From Streptomyces lanatus (GTDB taxonomy: Bacteria > Actinomycetota > Actinomycetes > Streptomycetales > Streptomycetaceae), in the NCBI RefSeq assembly GCF_014655715.1, contig NZ_BNBM01000013.1:1-64000 (forward strand): 64,000 bases of DNA, given 5' to 3'. Position numbers and translations under genes: made by a program. Every line of letters begins with the position of its first letter. Positions within the stretch are counted from its first letter, which is position 1. The notes beneath the pieces are model-generated. The model was not told the origin of the DNA. It worked only from the letters and a program-made list of their open reading frames with translations, and did not search any database. Below, piece after piece: positions 1-8,742 of this stretch.

Positions 1-539
1 TCGCATTCGTCGACATGAGCAGCCTGACCACGGCCGACCTGGCCGACCCCCTGCATCCCAACGACGCCGGCTACCAGAAGATGGCCGACGCCTTCCACCG
101 CGGTGTCCAGTCCGCCGACAGCGCCGGGTGGCTGAAGAACCCCGCCCCCGCCCCCGCCCGCGTGCAGTCCGGCATCGCCGGCAAGTGCATGGACGTCAAC
201 GGCGCCAACACCGCCGACGGGACCGCCGTCCAGACATGGAGCTGCGGCGACAGCGCCAACCAGTACTGGTCCGCCTACACCGACGGCACCCTGCGCTCCC
301 TGGGCAAGTGCCTCGACACCGCCGGCGGGGCCACCGCCAACGGCACCAAGATACAGACCTGGACCTGCCACGGCGGCTCCAACCAGGTCTGGCAGCCCTA
401 CAACGGCGGCTACCGCAACCCCGCCTCCGGCCGCTGCCTCGACCTACCGGGCTCCTCCACGACCGACGGCACACAGCTCGTGCTGTGGGACTGCAACGGC
501 GGCTCCAACCAGAAGTGGACCACTCTGACCACCGGATGA
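1..539 (+). CDS. SGNH/GDSL hydrolase with CBM13 lectin domain, 3' part only
   Basis: The gene is cut by the left edge; the reading frame is open from base 3. The first residues contain the last SGNH/GDSL esterase block (D-x-x-HPNDAGY), which carries the catalytic Asp-His pair. After a short Pro/Ala linker (about 40 residues into the visible part) a ricin-B-type CBM13 domain of about 125 residues follows. It has three QxW repeats (NQYW, NQVW, NQKW) and Cys pairs (GKCMDVNG, GKCLDTAG, GRCLDLPG). SGNH-CBM13 proteins of actinomycetes are usually secreted esterases that act on acetylated or acylated polysaccharides. The nearby GH43 and GH95 proteins also end in CBM13, so a plant cell wall role is likely. 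The specific ester is inferred, not seen. Confidence 0.85.
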   Translation, partial: AFVDMSSLTTADLADPLHPNDAGYQKMADAFHRGVQSADSAGWLKNPAPAPARVQSGIAGKCMDVNGANTADGTAVQTWSCGDSANQYWSAYTDGTLRSLGKCLDTAGGATANGTKIQTWTCHGGSNQVWQPYNGGYRNPASGRCLDLPGSSTTDGTQLVLWDCNGGSNQKWTTLTTG

Positions 540-547
540 CCCCCGCT

Positions 548-578
548 CCCGTGGCCTGAGCCCGGCTCGTGCCACGGG
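548..578 (+). terminator. possible stem-loop terminator after the SGNH-CBM13 gene
   Basis: CCCGTGGC at 548-555 pairs perfectly with GCCACGGG at 571-578, with a 15-base loop, starting 9 bases after the stop codon. There is no U-run, which is common for actinomycete terminators. The stem is short, so this is a weak call. Confidence 0.35.
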
Positions 579-871
579 CTGAACGACGCGTGGGACGGCA
601 GGCGTCAGACTGCCCAAGCCATCCGCACGGTCGTCGAGGGTGTGTGCGCGGCGGGCGAGGACCGGCCGCTGCCGCTGGTCCGCTCCGCGTGGGCGGGCAA
701 CCGGCGTCACGGAGCAAACCCGCTGTCGAGCTCCGCACTCATGGGCGCGGTGAGGGTTCGCCGGAGCTCGGGGATGCCTGGGTGCCGTGGTGCACAACCT
801 GGTCATGCTCTTCGCCGGCCTGCTGCACGCCCACCGACGCCGACGTCCTCCGCACGGGCGGCGCCCGCCCG
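579..871. other. non-coding stretch, nothing recognised
   Basis: About 290 bases between the terminator candidate and the stop of the GntR gene. Open frames exist on both strands, as expected at this GC content, but none has a ribosome binding site plus a recognisable protein sequence. Confidence 0.4.
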
Positions 872-1594
872 TCACTTCCGCACTGATGTCCCGAAAAGCG
901 GGGGCTCGCCCGATCGCAGGTGTTCCCTCAGCCACTGCTCGGTGTTGCTCACGTGCAGCAGTGCGGCAGCCTGGCTGAGGGCGGCGTCGCGAGTGGACAG
1001 GGCGTTGAAGATCGCCTCGTGCTCTGCGAGGGTGCGGCCCGCGGCCTTGTCGTCGACCAGACCGCGCCAGATGCGGGCGCGCAGGGTCCGGCCGGAGATC
1101 CCTTCGAGGAGGGTGAGGAGGCTCTCGTTGCCCGTGGCCGAGACGACGGCCCGGTGGAAGGCGGCGTCGTGGGCGTTGAGCAGTTCCACGTCGTCGCGGG
1201 CCTCGCGCATGGCGTCCAGGTGTCGCTTGACCTCGGCCAGTTGGGCGTCGGAGATCCGAGTGGCGGCCAGCGCCGTGGCGACCGGTTCGAGGAGTCGCCG
1301 TACCTCCATGAGGTCCTGCAGGGCGGCCGAGTCGCCCTGGAGCAGCTCCACCGCGCCACCGAGCCCCTCCAGGAGCAGGCTCGGCTGGAGGCTGGTCACA
1401 TAGGTGCCGTCGCCTCGCCGGACTTCCAGGACCCGCGCGACGGCCAGTGCCTTGACCGCTTCCCGGGCGAGGTTGCGCGACAGGCCCAGCTGGGCCGCCA
1501 GGTCCGGCTCCGGCGGCAGCTTCGAGCCCGGCGGCAGGGCACCGGTCCGGATCAGCTCACGGATCTGCTCGATGGCCTTGTCCGTCAGAGACAC
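872..1594 (-). CDS. GntR/FCD (FadR-type) transcriptional regulator
   Basis: A 240-residue regulator. The N-terminal winged helix contains the typical GntR stretch GSKLPPEPDLAAQLGLSR followed by a recognition-helix region and RRGDGTYV (residues 1-75). The rest is an all-helical FCD ligand domain with the expected Asp/His metal-type residues (NAHDAAFHRAV, then AEHEAI). I chose the GTG at 1594 because GGGAGG lies about 8 bases upstream; the longer reading from 1630 has no such site. It is the last gene of the sugar-acid operon and its start overlaps the end of the aldo/keto reductase gene by 38 bases, so it is probably co-transcribed. FCD regulators near sugar-acid operons usually act as repressors released by a pathway intermediate; that role is inferred. 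Confidence 0.9.
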   Translation of the reverse strand: MSLTDKAIEQIRELIRTGALPPGSKLPPEPDLAAQLGLSRNLAREAVKALAVARVLEVRRGDGTYVTSLQPSLLLEGLGGAVELLQGDSAALQDLMEVRRLLEPVATALAATRISDAQLAEVKRHLDAMREARDDVELLNAHDAAFHRAVVSATGNESLLTLLEGISGRTLRARIWRGLVDDKAAGRTLAEHEAIFNALSTRDAALSQAAALLHVSNTEQWLREHLRSGEPPLFGTSVRK

Positions 1595-2597
1595 CGCGAC
1601 TCCCTCCCCCACCGTGCCCCGCAAGCACATCCGACCTGATCAGCCCCTGGGCGCGGAGATCTTGCCAGAGACCGTCAGGTACGCACTGATCTTGGAGTTT
1701 CGCGTTCCGTACGACCTGTTCCGGGGTCCGCATGCCGAGGGTGACGTTGATGATACTTGGATGCGTCCACGGGAAGGCGATCGCGGCGGCGGGCAGGGTG
1801 GTCCCGTGCGCCTCGCAGACCTGGGCGATCGCCCGGGCACGGGCGATCAGGTCCGGCGGGGCGTTCTGGTAGTCGTACTTCATGCCCTCGGCGGGCCGGT
1901 CGAGGGAGAGCAGTCCCGAGTTGAACACGCCTGCCGCCACCACGCTCTTGCCGAGTTCGCGTGCGGCGGGCAGGACGTCGTCCAGGGCCGACTGGTCGAG
2001 GAGCGTGTAGCGCCCGGCGAGCATCACCACGTCGGCGGCCGTCTCGCGCAGGAAGCGGGCGAGCATGGCCGACTGGTTCATGCCGGCGCCGATCGCGCCG
2101 ATCACGCCCTGGTCGCGCAACTCCGCGAGCGTGGGCATGGCCTCCTCGGCCGCCTGCCGCCAGTGGTCGTCAGGATCATGCAGATAGACGATGTCCAGCC
2201 GGTCCAGGCCGGTGCGCTCCAGGCTGTCCTCGATGGAGCGGAGCACGCCGTCGCGGCTGAAGTCCCACTGTCGTCGCAGGTCGTCCCGTACGACGAAGCC
2301 CTCGGTGTCGACGCCGCGCGGCTGCTCGTTGGGCACCAGCAGCCTGCCCACCTTGGAGGAGATGACGTACTCGTCACGCGGTCGGCCGCGCAGGGCGGCG
2401 CCCAGACGGCGTTCGGAGAGGCCGAGGCCGTAGTGCGGCGCGGTGTCGAAATACCGGATGCCGGCTTCCCAGGCCGCGTCGACGGCGGCTGTCGCGTCCT
2501 CCACCGGCGTGACCTGGTAGAGGTTGCCGATCACGGACGCCCCGAAGCCGAGCTCGGTGAGGGAGACGGACCTGTTGTGGATCTTCCGCTGCTGCAC
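1557..2597 (-). CDS. aldo/keto reductase, probable L-fucose/L-galactose 1-dehydrogenase
   Basis: 346 residues. It resembles the D-threo-aldose/L-fucose dehydrogenase branch of the AKR superfamily, which also includes plant L-galactose dehydrogenase. The AKR tetrad is visible: Asp and Tyr in YFDTAPHYG, Lys in ISSKVGR and His in YLHDPDD. The expected reaction is oxidation of the sugar pyranose at C1 to the lactone with NAD(P)+, feeding the lactonase of the same operon. The GTG start at 2597 follows CAGGAG by about 7 bases; the open frame continues upstream but only as a shadow of the kinase gene. The last 20 or so residues (Gly-rich, into the GntR start) look unlike the family and may be a run-on tail. 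The exact substrate is inferred from context. Confidence 0.85.
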   Translation of the reverse strand: MQQRKIHNRSVSLTELGFGASVIGNLYQVTPVEDATAAVDAAWEAGIRYFDTAPHYGLGLSERRLGAALRGRPRDEYVISSKVGRLLVPNEQPRGVDTEGFVVRDDLRRQWDFSRDGVLRSIEDSLERTGLDRLDIVYLHDPDDHWRQAAEEAMPTLAELRDQGVIGAIGAGMNQSAMLARFLRETAADVVMLAGRYTLLDQSALDDVLPAARELGKSVVAAGVFNSGLLSLDRPAEGMKYDYQNAPPDLIARARAIAQVCEAHGTTLPAAAIAFPWTHPSIINVTLGMRTPEQVVRNAKLQDQCVPDGLWQDLRAQGLIRSDVLAGHGGGGSRGVSDGQGHRADP

Positions 2598-2632
2598 GAC
2601 GTGCTCCTGGGCTGTGGACGATGGGGCGCCGG

Positions 2633-3670
2633 TCAGCGTCTGACGTGGGCCGAGCCGCCCGCGATCAGTGCCTCGACCTCGGCGAGCGTGGCCATGGAGA
2701 CGTCTCCGGGCGTGGTCATGGTGAGCGCGCCGTGGGCGGTGCCGTAAGCGAGGGCGCGCTCCAGGCCGGTGCCGCCGAGCAGTCCGTGGATGAGGCCGGC
2801 GGCGAATGCGTCGCCGGAGCCGATGCGGTCCAGGACGTGCAGGCCGGGCATACGGGGGCTGGTGACGAAGCCGGTTTCGGCGGACCAGGCGGCCGAGGAC
2901 CAATCGTTGACGCCGGCCGAGGGCACCTCGCGCAGAGCCGTCGCCCATACCCTCACCTCGGGCAGGAGGGCGGCGACGGAGGCGAGGGCGTCGGGCACCT
3001 CGTCGGCACTGACTCGCACGCCGCCCGGACACGGCCCGGCCAGGCCCAGCGCGCCCACCACGACGTCGGCGTGCCGGGCGAGGCGCAGGTCGACCTCGCG
3101 GGCGGCGTCGGCGCCGCCCCGGCCGGCCCACAGGCTGGGTCGGTAGTTGGGGTCGTAGGAGACGGTGACCCCGTGACGGCGGGCCGCCGCCATGGCCTCG
3201 TCCGCGACGTCCACGGTGGTGTCCGACAGCCCCGCGAAAATGCCGCCGGTGTGGAACCAGCGCACCCCGGCAGTGAACACGGCGTCCCAGTCGACGTCCC
3301 CTTTGCGCAGCTGGGACACGGCGGTGTGCGCGCGGTCGCTGACGCCCAGCGCACCACGGATGCCGTAGCCGCGTTCGACGAAGTTCAGGCCGTTGCGGGC
3401 GGCGCGGCCGATGCCGTCGTCGGGCATCCAGCGGATCAGCGAGGTGTCGACGCCGCCCTGGAGGATCAGGTCCTCGACGAGCCGGCCCACCGCGTTGTCG
3501 GCGAGCGCGGTCACGACCGCCGTCCGCAGACCGAAGCAGCGCCGCAGCCCGCGTACGACGTTGTACTCGCCGCCGCCCTCCCACACCTGGAAGGTGCGGG
3601 CGGTGCGGATGCGTCCCTCGCCCGGGTCGAAGCGGAGCATCACCTCACCCAGGGCCACCACGTCGGTCAC
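2633..3670 (-). CDS. kdgK: PfkB-family 2-keto-3-deoxygluconate kinase
   Basis: 345 residues, a normal length for KDG kinases. It has the ribokinase fold with an N-terminal GEVMLRFDP, the sugar-binding GGGEYNVVRGL in place of the usual GGxxxNVA, and the C-terminal PfkB signature DRIGSGDAFAAGLIHG with the anion hole and catalytic Asp. The predicted reaction is phosphorylation of 2-keto-3-deoxygluconate at C6 to KDPG. The GTG at 3670 overlaps the TGA of the aldolase gene by 4 bases (3667-3670) and has GAGAGGAG upstream, so the two genes are translationally coupled. A C6 phosphorylation needs a C6 hydroxyl, which L-fucose-derived acids lack; see the findings. Confidence 0.88.
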   Translation of the reverse strand: MTDVVALGEVMLRFDPGEGRIRTARTFQVWEGGGEYNVVRGLRRCFGLRTAVVTALADNAVGRLVEDLILQGGVDTSLIRWMPDDGIGRAARNGLNFVERGYGIRGALGVSDRAHTAVSQLRKGDVDWDAVFTAGVRWFHTGGIFAGLSDTTVDVADEAMAAARRHGVTVSYDPNYRPSLWAGRGGADAAREVDLRLARHADVVVGALGLAGPCPGGVRVSADEVPDALASVAALLPEVRVWATALREVPSAGVNDWSSAAWSAETGFVTSPRMPGLHVLDRIGSGDAFAAGLIHGLLGGTGLERALAYGTAHGALTMTTPGDVSMATLAEVEALIAGGSAHVRR

Positions 3671-4299
3671 GTCATGCTCCTCTCCACCGCGTCGGCGGTC
3701 AGCCGACGGATCTCGTCGTAGTCGCCGCGCTCCAGGTGGTCGGCGGTGGCCATCCAGCTGCCGCCGACGGCGAGGACCGCCGGGTGGGCGAGATAGGCGG
3801 CCAGGTGGGAGGCGTCGATCCCGCCGGTCGGCACGAAGCGCACCCCGGGGAAGGGCGCCGCGAGCGCTCGCAGCGTCGGCACACCGCCGAGCGGCTCGGC
3901 GGGGAAGAGCTTCACGGTGGCGAGGCCCGCCTTCAGCGCGCGCATCAGCTCGGTGGCGGTGGCGATGCCGGGCACCACGGGCACCCCGAGCTCGCGGCAT
4001 TTGGCGACGACCTCCTCCTCGAAGCCGGGCGAAACCACGAAGCGGGCCCCGGCCGCCACGGCCCGCTCCGCCTGCTCGGGCGTGAGGACCGTGCCGGCGC
4101 CGACGGCCAGGCCACCGTGGGCGGCCATCTCATTGAGCACCTGCTCGGCGTCCGGTGTGCGGAAGGTGACCTCGGCGCACCGGGCGCCCCCGCCGGCGAG
4201 CGCGTCGGCCAGCGGGCGGGCGGTCGAGAGGCGCCGCACCGTCAGTACCGGCAGCACGCGGGCTCCGGCCAGTGCGGAGGCCAGGTCCGTACCGGTCAC
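3667..4299 (-). CDS. eda: 2-keto-3-deoxy-6-phosphogluconate (KDPG/KDPGal) aldolase
   Basis: About 210 residues, a class I TIM-barrel aldolase of the Eda family. Visible signatures are RVLPVLTVRR, the catalytic Glu region CAEVTFRTP, VGAGTVLT, the Schiff-base Lys in ATVKLFPAE and the phosphate-binding VPTGGI. It would split KDPG into pyruvate and glyceraldehyde 3-phosphate. The GTG at 4299 overlaps the TGA of the SDR gene by 4 bases, the same junction type as at the kinase; an ATG at 4311 would add four residues. It sits between the KduD-like SDR and the kinase, giving a contiguous reduce-phosphorylate-cleave module. Confidence 0.88.
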   Translation of the reverse strand: MTGTDLASALAGARVLPVLTVRRLSTARPLADALAGGGARCAEVTFRTPDAEQVLNEMAAHGGLAVGAGTVLTPEQAERAVAAGARFVVSPGFEEEVVAKCRELGVPVVPGIATATELMRALKAGLATVKLFPAEPLGGVPTLRALAAPFPGVRFVPTGGIDASHLAAYLAHPAVLAVGGSWMATADHLERGDYDEIRRLTADAVERSMT

Positions 4300-5057
4300 C
4301 GGCCCAGCCATCCGCCGTCGACGGGCAGGACGACTCCGTGGACGTAGGCGGCGGCGTCGGAGGCGAGAAACACCGTGGCGCCCGCCAGGTCGTCGGCGTC
4401 GCCCCAGCGTCCGGCCGGTATGCGGTCCAGGATCGCCTTGCTGCGTACCGGGTCGTCCCGCAGCGCCTGGGTGTTGTCGGTGGCGATGTAGCCGGGGGCG
4501 ATGGCGTTGACGTTCACCCCGCGTGGGGCCCACTCGTTGGCCAGCGCCTTGGTCAGGCCGGCGATGCCGTGCTTGGCGGCCGTGTAGCCCGGGACAGTGA
4601 TGCCGCCCTGGAAACTGAGCAGTGACGCCGTGAAGATGACCTTCCCCCGGCCGCGGGCCACCATCGCCGCGCCGACCGCCCGGGTCAGCGCGAACTGGGC
4701 GTTGAGGTTGACCTGGAGCACCAGCTCCCAGTCCGCGTCGCCGTGTTCGGCGGCCGGGGCACGGCGGATCGTGCCCGCGTTGTTGACCAGGATGTCCACC
4801 GGCCGTTCGCGCCCGGCGAGTTCGGCCCCCAGCGCCCGTACGGCCTCGGCATCGGCGAAGTCGGTCCGGATCGCCTCGAACGTGCGGCCGGCGGCCAGCA
4901 CGTCCTTCTCCACCGCGCTGCCGGACTCCTCCAACGAGGCGCTGACTCCGATGACGTCCGCGCCGGCTTCGGCGAGGGCGCGGGCCATGGCCCGGCCGAT
5001 GCCGCGACGGGCACCGGTGACGACGGCCAGCTTGCCGGTGAGGTCGAAGGCGGTCAT
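4296..5057 (-). CDS. kduD: KduD-like SDR, 2-dehydro-3-deoxygluconate 5-dehydrogenase
   Basis: 253 residues, a classical SDR. The cofactor motif is TGARRGIG, then NNAG, catalytic Ser in ASLLSFQGG and YTAAK. The C-terminal half (NVNAIAPGYIATDNTQAL, ILDRIPAGRWG, DGGWL) closely matches KduD of pectin degraders. KduD interconverts 2,5-diketo-3-deoxygluconate and 2-keto-3-deoxygluconate. Other members of this clade oxidise 2-keto-3-deoxy-L-fuconate, so that reaction remains possible. The ATG at 5057 overlaps the TGA of the zinc dehydrogenase by 4 bases. Together the two dehydrogenases could epimerise C5 of a 2-keto-3-deoxy acid. Confidence 0.87.
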   Translation of the reverse strand: MTAFDLTGKLAVVTGARRGIGRAMARALAEAGADVIGVSASLEESGSAVEKDVLAAGRTFEAIRTDFADAEAVRALGAELAGRERPVDILVNNAGTIRRAPAAEHGDADWELVLQVNLNAQFALTRAVGAAMVARGRGKVIFTASLLSFQGGITVPGYTAAKHGIAGLTKALANEWAPRGVNVNAIAPGYIATDNTQALRDDPVRSKAILDRIPAGRWGDADDLAGATVFLASDAAAYVHGVVLPVDGGWLGR

Positions 5058-6097
5058 ACGGTGGCTCCCTGGGTGTCGTCGGTGCAGTCCACGAGGATCT
5101 TCATCACGTCACCGCCGCCCTCCAGGGCCTCGAAGGCGGCGGGTGCCTGCGTGAGCGGCACGACCTTGCTGATCAGCCGGTCGGCCGGGATCGTGCCGTC
5201 GGCGACCAGGGCGACCGCCTTCTCGAAGTCGGAGCGGTCGTACAAACGAGCGCCCACCAAGGTCAGTTCGCGCCAGAAGAAGCGGTGCAGGTTGACCTCA
5301 CGGGGCCGGGGGTGGATGGCCACCAGGCACAACCGTCCGCGCACGCCGAGGACTTCGACCGCCGTGTCCACGCCGCCCGCCGCGCCGGACACCTCGAAGG
5401 CGACGTCCGCGCCCGCGTCCCCGGTCCACTGCCCCACCAGCGCGGGCACGTCCTCGTCCGCCGGGTTCCACGTCGCCATCCCCAACTCCTCGGCGAGCGA
5501 CCGGCGGTGGGGGTTCAGCTCCACCACCCGGACGTCGGCGCCCGCGGCCCGCGCGACCAGCGCGATGAGGATGCCGACCGGGCCACCGCCGACCACGACG
5601 ACGTTCTCCCCCGCCGCGACCCCGGCCCGGCCCACGTCGTGCACGGCGACCGCGGTCGGTTCGACGAGCGCGGCCCGGTCCAGGGGAAGGGAGTCGGGCA
5701 GCCGGACCAGTGTCGAGGCGGGCACGGTCCAGCGCTGCTGCATCGCGCCCGGGGAGTCGATGCCGATGAAGTCCAGGTGCTGGCAGACGTGTTGATGCCC
5801 GGAGCGGCAGGCCGGGCAGGTGTCGTCCCAGCGCAGCGGCATCACGGTCACCGCGTCGCCGGCCTGCCACCCCTCCACGTCGGGACCGACGCGTACGACG
5901 CGGCCGGACATCTCGTGTCCCAGAACGGCGGGTGTGGCGACCCGGGCGTCCATGTCACCGTGGAAGATGTGCAGGTCGGTGCCGCAGATGCCGACGAAGG
6001 CGGGGGCCAGTTCCACCTCGCCGGGACCGGGAGCTGAGTGCGAGGCGGGAGCCGTGTCCAGGGTGCGGGCGGATGTGTAACGGACGGCCAGTGTCAT
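5054..6097 (-). CDS. zinc-dependent alcohol/polyol dehydrogenase (MDR superfamily)
   Basis: 347 residues. The catalytic zinc ligands are Cys in GICGTD and the GHE motif (LGHEMSGRV). The structural zinc loop is DTCPACRSGHQHVC, where one of the usual four Cys appears to be Asp. The Rossmann motif is VVGGGPVG. It is related to L-threonine, sorbitol and L-idonate dehydrogenases, so the substrate cannot be read directly. In this operon the best candidates are C5 oxidation of 2-keto-3-deoxy-L-galactonate, or oxidation of L-fucose or L-lactaldehyde. The ATG at 6097 overlaps the mutarotase stop by 4 bases. Confidence 0.85.
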   Translation of the reverse strand: MTLAVRYTSARTLDTAPASHSAPGPGEVELAPAFVGICGTDLHIFHGDMDARVATPAVLGHEMSGRVVRVGPDVEGWQAGDAVTVMPLRWDDTCPACRSGHQHVCQHLDFIGIDSPGAMQQRWTVPASTLVRLPDSLPLDRAALVEPTAVAVHDVGRAGVAAGENVVVVGGGPVGILIALVARAAGADVRVVELNPHRRSLAEELGMATWNPADEDVPALVGQWTGDAGADVAFEVSGAAGGVDTAVEVLGVRGRLCLVAIHPRPREVNLHRFFWRELTLVGARLYDRSDFEKAVALVADGTIPADRLISKVVPLTQAPAAFEALEGGGDVMKILVDCTDDTQGATV

Positions 6098-6531
6098 CGT
6101 GTCGTCAGGGTCCCTTCAGCGCGGACGCCGATGGTCAGCAGCAGGTTGGCGTAGGTACGGGTGTCGGCGGTGACGATGGCGAGGGCCAGGTCGGGTGAGC
6201 GGGCGGCGTCGTAGAACTCGAAGCGCCCCAGCGTGTCGACCGGGAGGGGCGCGAGCATCGAGCGGTACTCGGCGATGGCCGGCGGCTCCGGTTCGTCCTC
6301 GGGCGGCACCATCACCTGGGCCGCCTCGACGGGCAGGGCGCGCAGCAGGACGTCGAGGACGGTGGTGACGTCCAGCAGGCCGGGGGCCAGGTTGAGGTGG
6401 ACGGTCCTGGCGCGCTCGCCGGTGGCGGTGCTCGCGGGGTAGTGACCGTCGGCGAGCAGGACTCGGGCGCCGTGGCCGGCTCCGGCCAGGGATTCGAGGA
6501 TGCCGGGGTGGAGCAGTTCCGTCAGGAGCAT
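6094..6531 (-). CDS. fucU: RbsD/FucU-family sugar mutarotase
   Basis: 145 residues, the usual length for the RbsD/FucU family. It contains the family's N-terminal LLHPGILESLAGAGHG and the catalytic His in LLADGHYPAS, with a C-terminal Tyr-Asn region (TYANLLLTIGV). These enzymes interconvert the alpha and beta anomers of L-fucose or similar sugars and speed up the supply of the right anomer to the dehydrogenase. The ATG at 6531 lies 10 bases inside the end of the upstream lactonase gene. Its presence in an operon with a fuconate-type dehydratase supports an L-fucose or L-galactose substrate. Confidence 0.88.
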   Translation of the reverse strand: MLLTELLHPGILESLAGAGHGARVLLADGHYPASTATGERARTVHLNLAPGLLDVTTVLDVLLRALPVEAAQVMVPPEDEPEPPAIAEYRSMLAPLPVDTLGRFEFYDAARSPDLALAIVTADTRTYANLLLTIGVRAEGTLTTR

Positions 6532-7424
6532 GCTGTCCCCTCCTTCGTGGGGGCGGGGGTCAGGCGGTAGAAGGTGGTCGCGGTGCCGGCGAGCACGGCG
6601 TGGATCTCGGAGTCGGAGCAGCCGTCCAGGAGTTCCTCGACGGTGGCGGCCCAGCGGTTCCAGCCGCCGGCGAGGACGCAGACCGGCCAGTCGGAGCCGA
6701 ACATCAGCCGGTCGGGGCCGAAGGCGGAGAGCAGGGCGTCCCATACCGGGCGGATGTCGTCAACCGTCCACTTCTCGTGGTCGGCCTCGGTGACGAGACC
6801 CGAGACCTTGCAGCGGACCTGGGAGTGCCGGGCCAGCGTGCGCAACTGCTGTGCCCAGTCGGTCAGTTCCCGCCGCGCGATGGGGGGCTTGCCCGCGTGG
6901 TCCAGGACGAGCGGCAGCTCGGGGAGCCGTTCCGCGAGGCGGATCGCCTGCGGGAGCTGGTGGCTGCGGACCAGCACGTCGTATCCCAGCCCGCGCTCCC
7001 CGACCGCCCGCAACCCGCGCTCGACGTCGGGTCGTTGGAGCCAGTGCGGGTCCGACTCGCCCTGCACGACGTGTCGTACGGCCCGCAGGTAGCGGCCTGG
7101 GGGCCCGGTCCTCAGGTCGTCGAGCACGTCGCCGATCGCGGGGGACGTCAGGTCCGCCCAGCCGACGACGGCGCCGATCAGCGGGTCGCTGCCGGCCAGG
7201 GCTAGGAGGTCGCGGGTCTCGGGCAGGGAGGCGATGCACTGGACGACGACCGTGCGCGTCAGCGGGCGACCGGCGATCGTCCGGGTGGCCGCCGAGCGCA
7301 GGTCGTGCGCACCGAAGCTGCGGCGGATCGGCTCGTGGCCCGGCTCGTCCAGCCAGGGCTGCGGCCTCACATGCAGGTCCCACACGTGGTGGTGGGCGTC
7401 GACGAGCCCCTGGGCATCAGACAC
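6522..7424 (-). CDS. amidohydrolase-2 family sugar lactonase (L-fuconolactonase type)
   Basis: 300 residues, a TIM-barrel hydrolase of the amidohydrolase_2 family. Typical motifs are the N-terminal VDAHHHVWDL, a central PLVLDHAGKPP and the C-terminal MFGSDWPVC with the metal-binding Asp. Members beside fuconate dehydratases hydrolyse L-fucono-1,5-lactone (and L-galactono-lactone) to the acid. It overlaps the dehydratase gene by 8 bases and the mutarotase gene by 10, so the three are translated as one unit. The lactonase role is a family plus context inference. Confidence 0.85.
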   Translation of the reverse strand: MSDAQGLVDAHHHVWDLHVRPQPWLDEPGHEPIRRSFGAHDLRSAATRTIAGRPLTRTVVVQCIASLPETRDLLALAGSDPLIGAVVGWADLTSPAIGDVLDDLRTGPPGRYLRAVRHVVQGESDPHWLQRPDVERGLRAVGERGLGYDVLVRSHQLPQAIRLAERLPELPLVLDHAGKPPIARRELTDWAQQLRTLARHSQVRCKVSGLVTEADHEKWTVDDIRPVWDALLSAFGPDRLMFGSDWPVCVLAGGWNRWAATVEELLDGCSDSEIHAVLAGTATTFYRLTPAPTKEGTACS

Positions 7425-8742
7425 GGGAGGTCCAGACGGGGCCGTCGGGGTAGGCGTACTCCTTGAGGGACTCGGCGTGCATCTGCGCGCTCAGGCCCGG
7501 CAGCGTCGGCGCCAGGTAGTGGCCGTCGACGATGCGCACCGGGTCGACGAAGTGCTCGTGCAGATGGTCGACGTACTCGATGACCCGGTCCTCGGTCGTG
7601 CCGGAGACGGCGACGTAGTCGAACATCGACAGGTGCTGGACCATCTCGCACAGGCCGACCCCGCCGGCGTGCGGGCAGACCGGCACCGCGAACTTGGCGG
7701 CGAGCAGCAGGATCGCGATGTTCTCGTTGATGCCGCCGACCCGGGCGGAGTCGATCTGCACGATGTCGACCGCGCCGGCCTGGAGGAGCTGCTTGAAGAC
7801 GACCCGGTTGGCGATGTGCTCGCCGGTGGCGACCTTGATGGGACTGACCGCCTTGCGGACGGTGGCGTGGCCGAGGATGTCGTCGGGGGAAGTGGGTTCC
7901 TCGATCCAGTACGGCTTGTATTGGGCCAGGGTGCTCATCCAGTCGATCGCCGCCTGGATGTCCCATCTCTGGTTGGCGTCCACGGCGATGCGGATGCCGT
8001 CGCCGACCGTCGCGCGGGCGGTGCGCATGCGCCGTACGTCGTCCTCCAGGTCCGCGCCGACCTTCAGCTTGATCTGGGTGAAGCCGTCGGCGACGGCCTC
8101 GCGGGCCAGGCGGGCCAGCTTCTCGTCGGAGTAGCCGAGCCAGCCGGGGGTGGTGGTGTAGGCGGGGTAGCCCCGCTCGAGCAGGCGGCTGATGCGGTGC
8201 TCGCGGCCGGGCTCGGCGTGGCGCAGGATCTCCAGGGCTTCCTCGGGGGTGAGGGCGTCGGACAGCCAGCGGAAGTCGACCTGTGCGACCAGTTCCTCGG
8301 GCGACATCTCCCCGAGAAAGCGCCACACGGGCTTCCCGGCCCGCTTGGCCGCCAGGTCCCAGGCGGCGTTGACGACGGCGCCGGTGGCCATGTGGATGGC
8401 GCCCTTCTCCGGTCCCAGCCAGCGCAGTTGGGGGTCGTGCACGAGGGAGCGGGAGAACGCGCCCAGGTCGGCGCAGACCTCCTCGACGGACAGGCCGACC
8501 ACGTGCGGGGCCAGGGCCGCGATGGCGGCGGCCTGTACGTCGTTGCCGCGGCCGGTGGTGAAGGCCAGAGCGTGGCCTTCCAGTCCGTCGCCCGCGTCGG
8601 TGCGCAGGACGACGTAGGCGGCGGAGTAGTCGGGTTCGGGGTTCATGGCGTCCGAGCCGTCGAGGTGTTCGGAGGTGGGGAACCGCACGTCCAGGACGTC
8701 CAGGGCGGTGATGCGGGCGGATGAGGGCACAGTGGAGGTCAT
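7417..8742 (-). CDS. fucD: enolase-superfamily L-fuconate/L-galactonate dehydratase
   Basis: 441 residues, the length of the L-fuconate dehydratase family. The mandelate racemase-like barrel shows the catalytic KxK (QIKLKVGAD), metal ligands in VDANQRWD and WIEEPTSPDD, GEHIANR, and the C-terminal CPHAGGVGL with the catalytic His. It removes water from the sugar acid to give a 2-keto-3-deoxy acid. A characterised Xanthomonas member of this family accepts L-fuconate, L-galactonate and D-arabinonate. ATG 8742 has AGGAG 8 bases upstream; the longer open frame to 9513 is a shadow of the permease gene. The 95 bases before it separate the transporter genes from the catabolic genes. Confidence 0.92.
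   Translation of the reverse strand: MTSTVPSSARITALDVLDVRFPTSEHLDGSDAMNPEPDYSAAYVVLRTDAGDGLEGHALAFTTGRGNDVQAAAIAALAPHVVGLSVEEVCADLGAFSRSLVHDPQLRWLGPEKGAIHMATGAVVNAAWDLAAKRAGKPVWRFLGEMSPEELVAQVDFRWLSDALTPEEALEILRHAEPGREHRISRLLERGYPAYTTTPGWLGYSDEKLARLAREAVADGFTQIKLKVGADLEDDVRRMRTARATVGDGIRIAVDANQRWDIQAAIDWMSTLAQYKPYWIEEPTSPDDILGHATVRKAVSPIKVATGEHIANRVVFKQLLQAGAVDIVQIDSARVGGINENIAILLLAAKFAVPVCPHAGGVGLCEMVQHLSMFDYVAVSGTTEDRVIEYVDHLHEHFVDPVRIVDGHYLAPTLPGLSAQMHAESLKEYAYPDGPVWTSRV

Noticed and set aside
1557..3584. One 675-residue minus-strand protein
   Set aside because: The first half is Arg/Gly/Pro-rich shadow sequence of the kinase gene; the real aldo/keto reductase starts at GTG 2597 with a ribosome binding site.
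2633..3670. Kinase acting on 2-keto-3-deoxy-L-fuconate
   Set aside because: The 6-deoxy acid has no C6 hydroxyl to accept the phosphate, so KDG is the better substrate.
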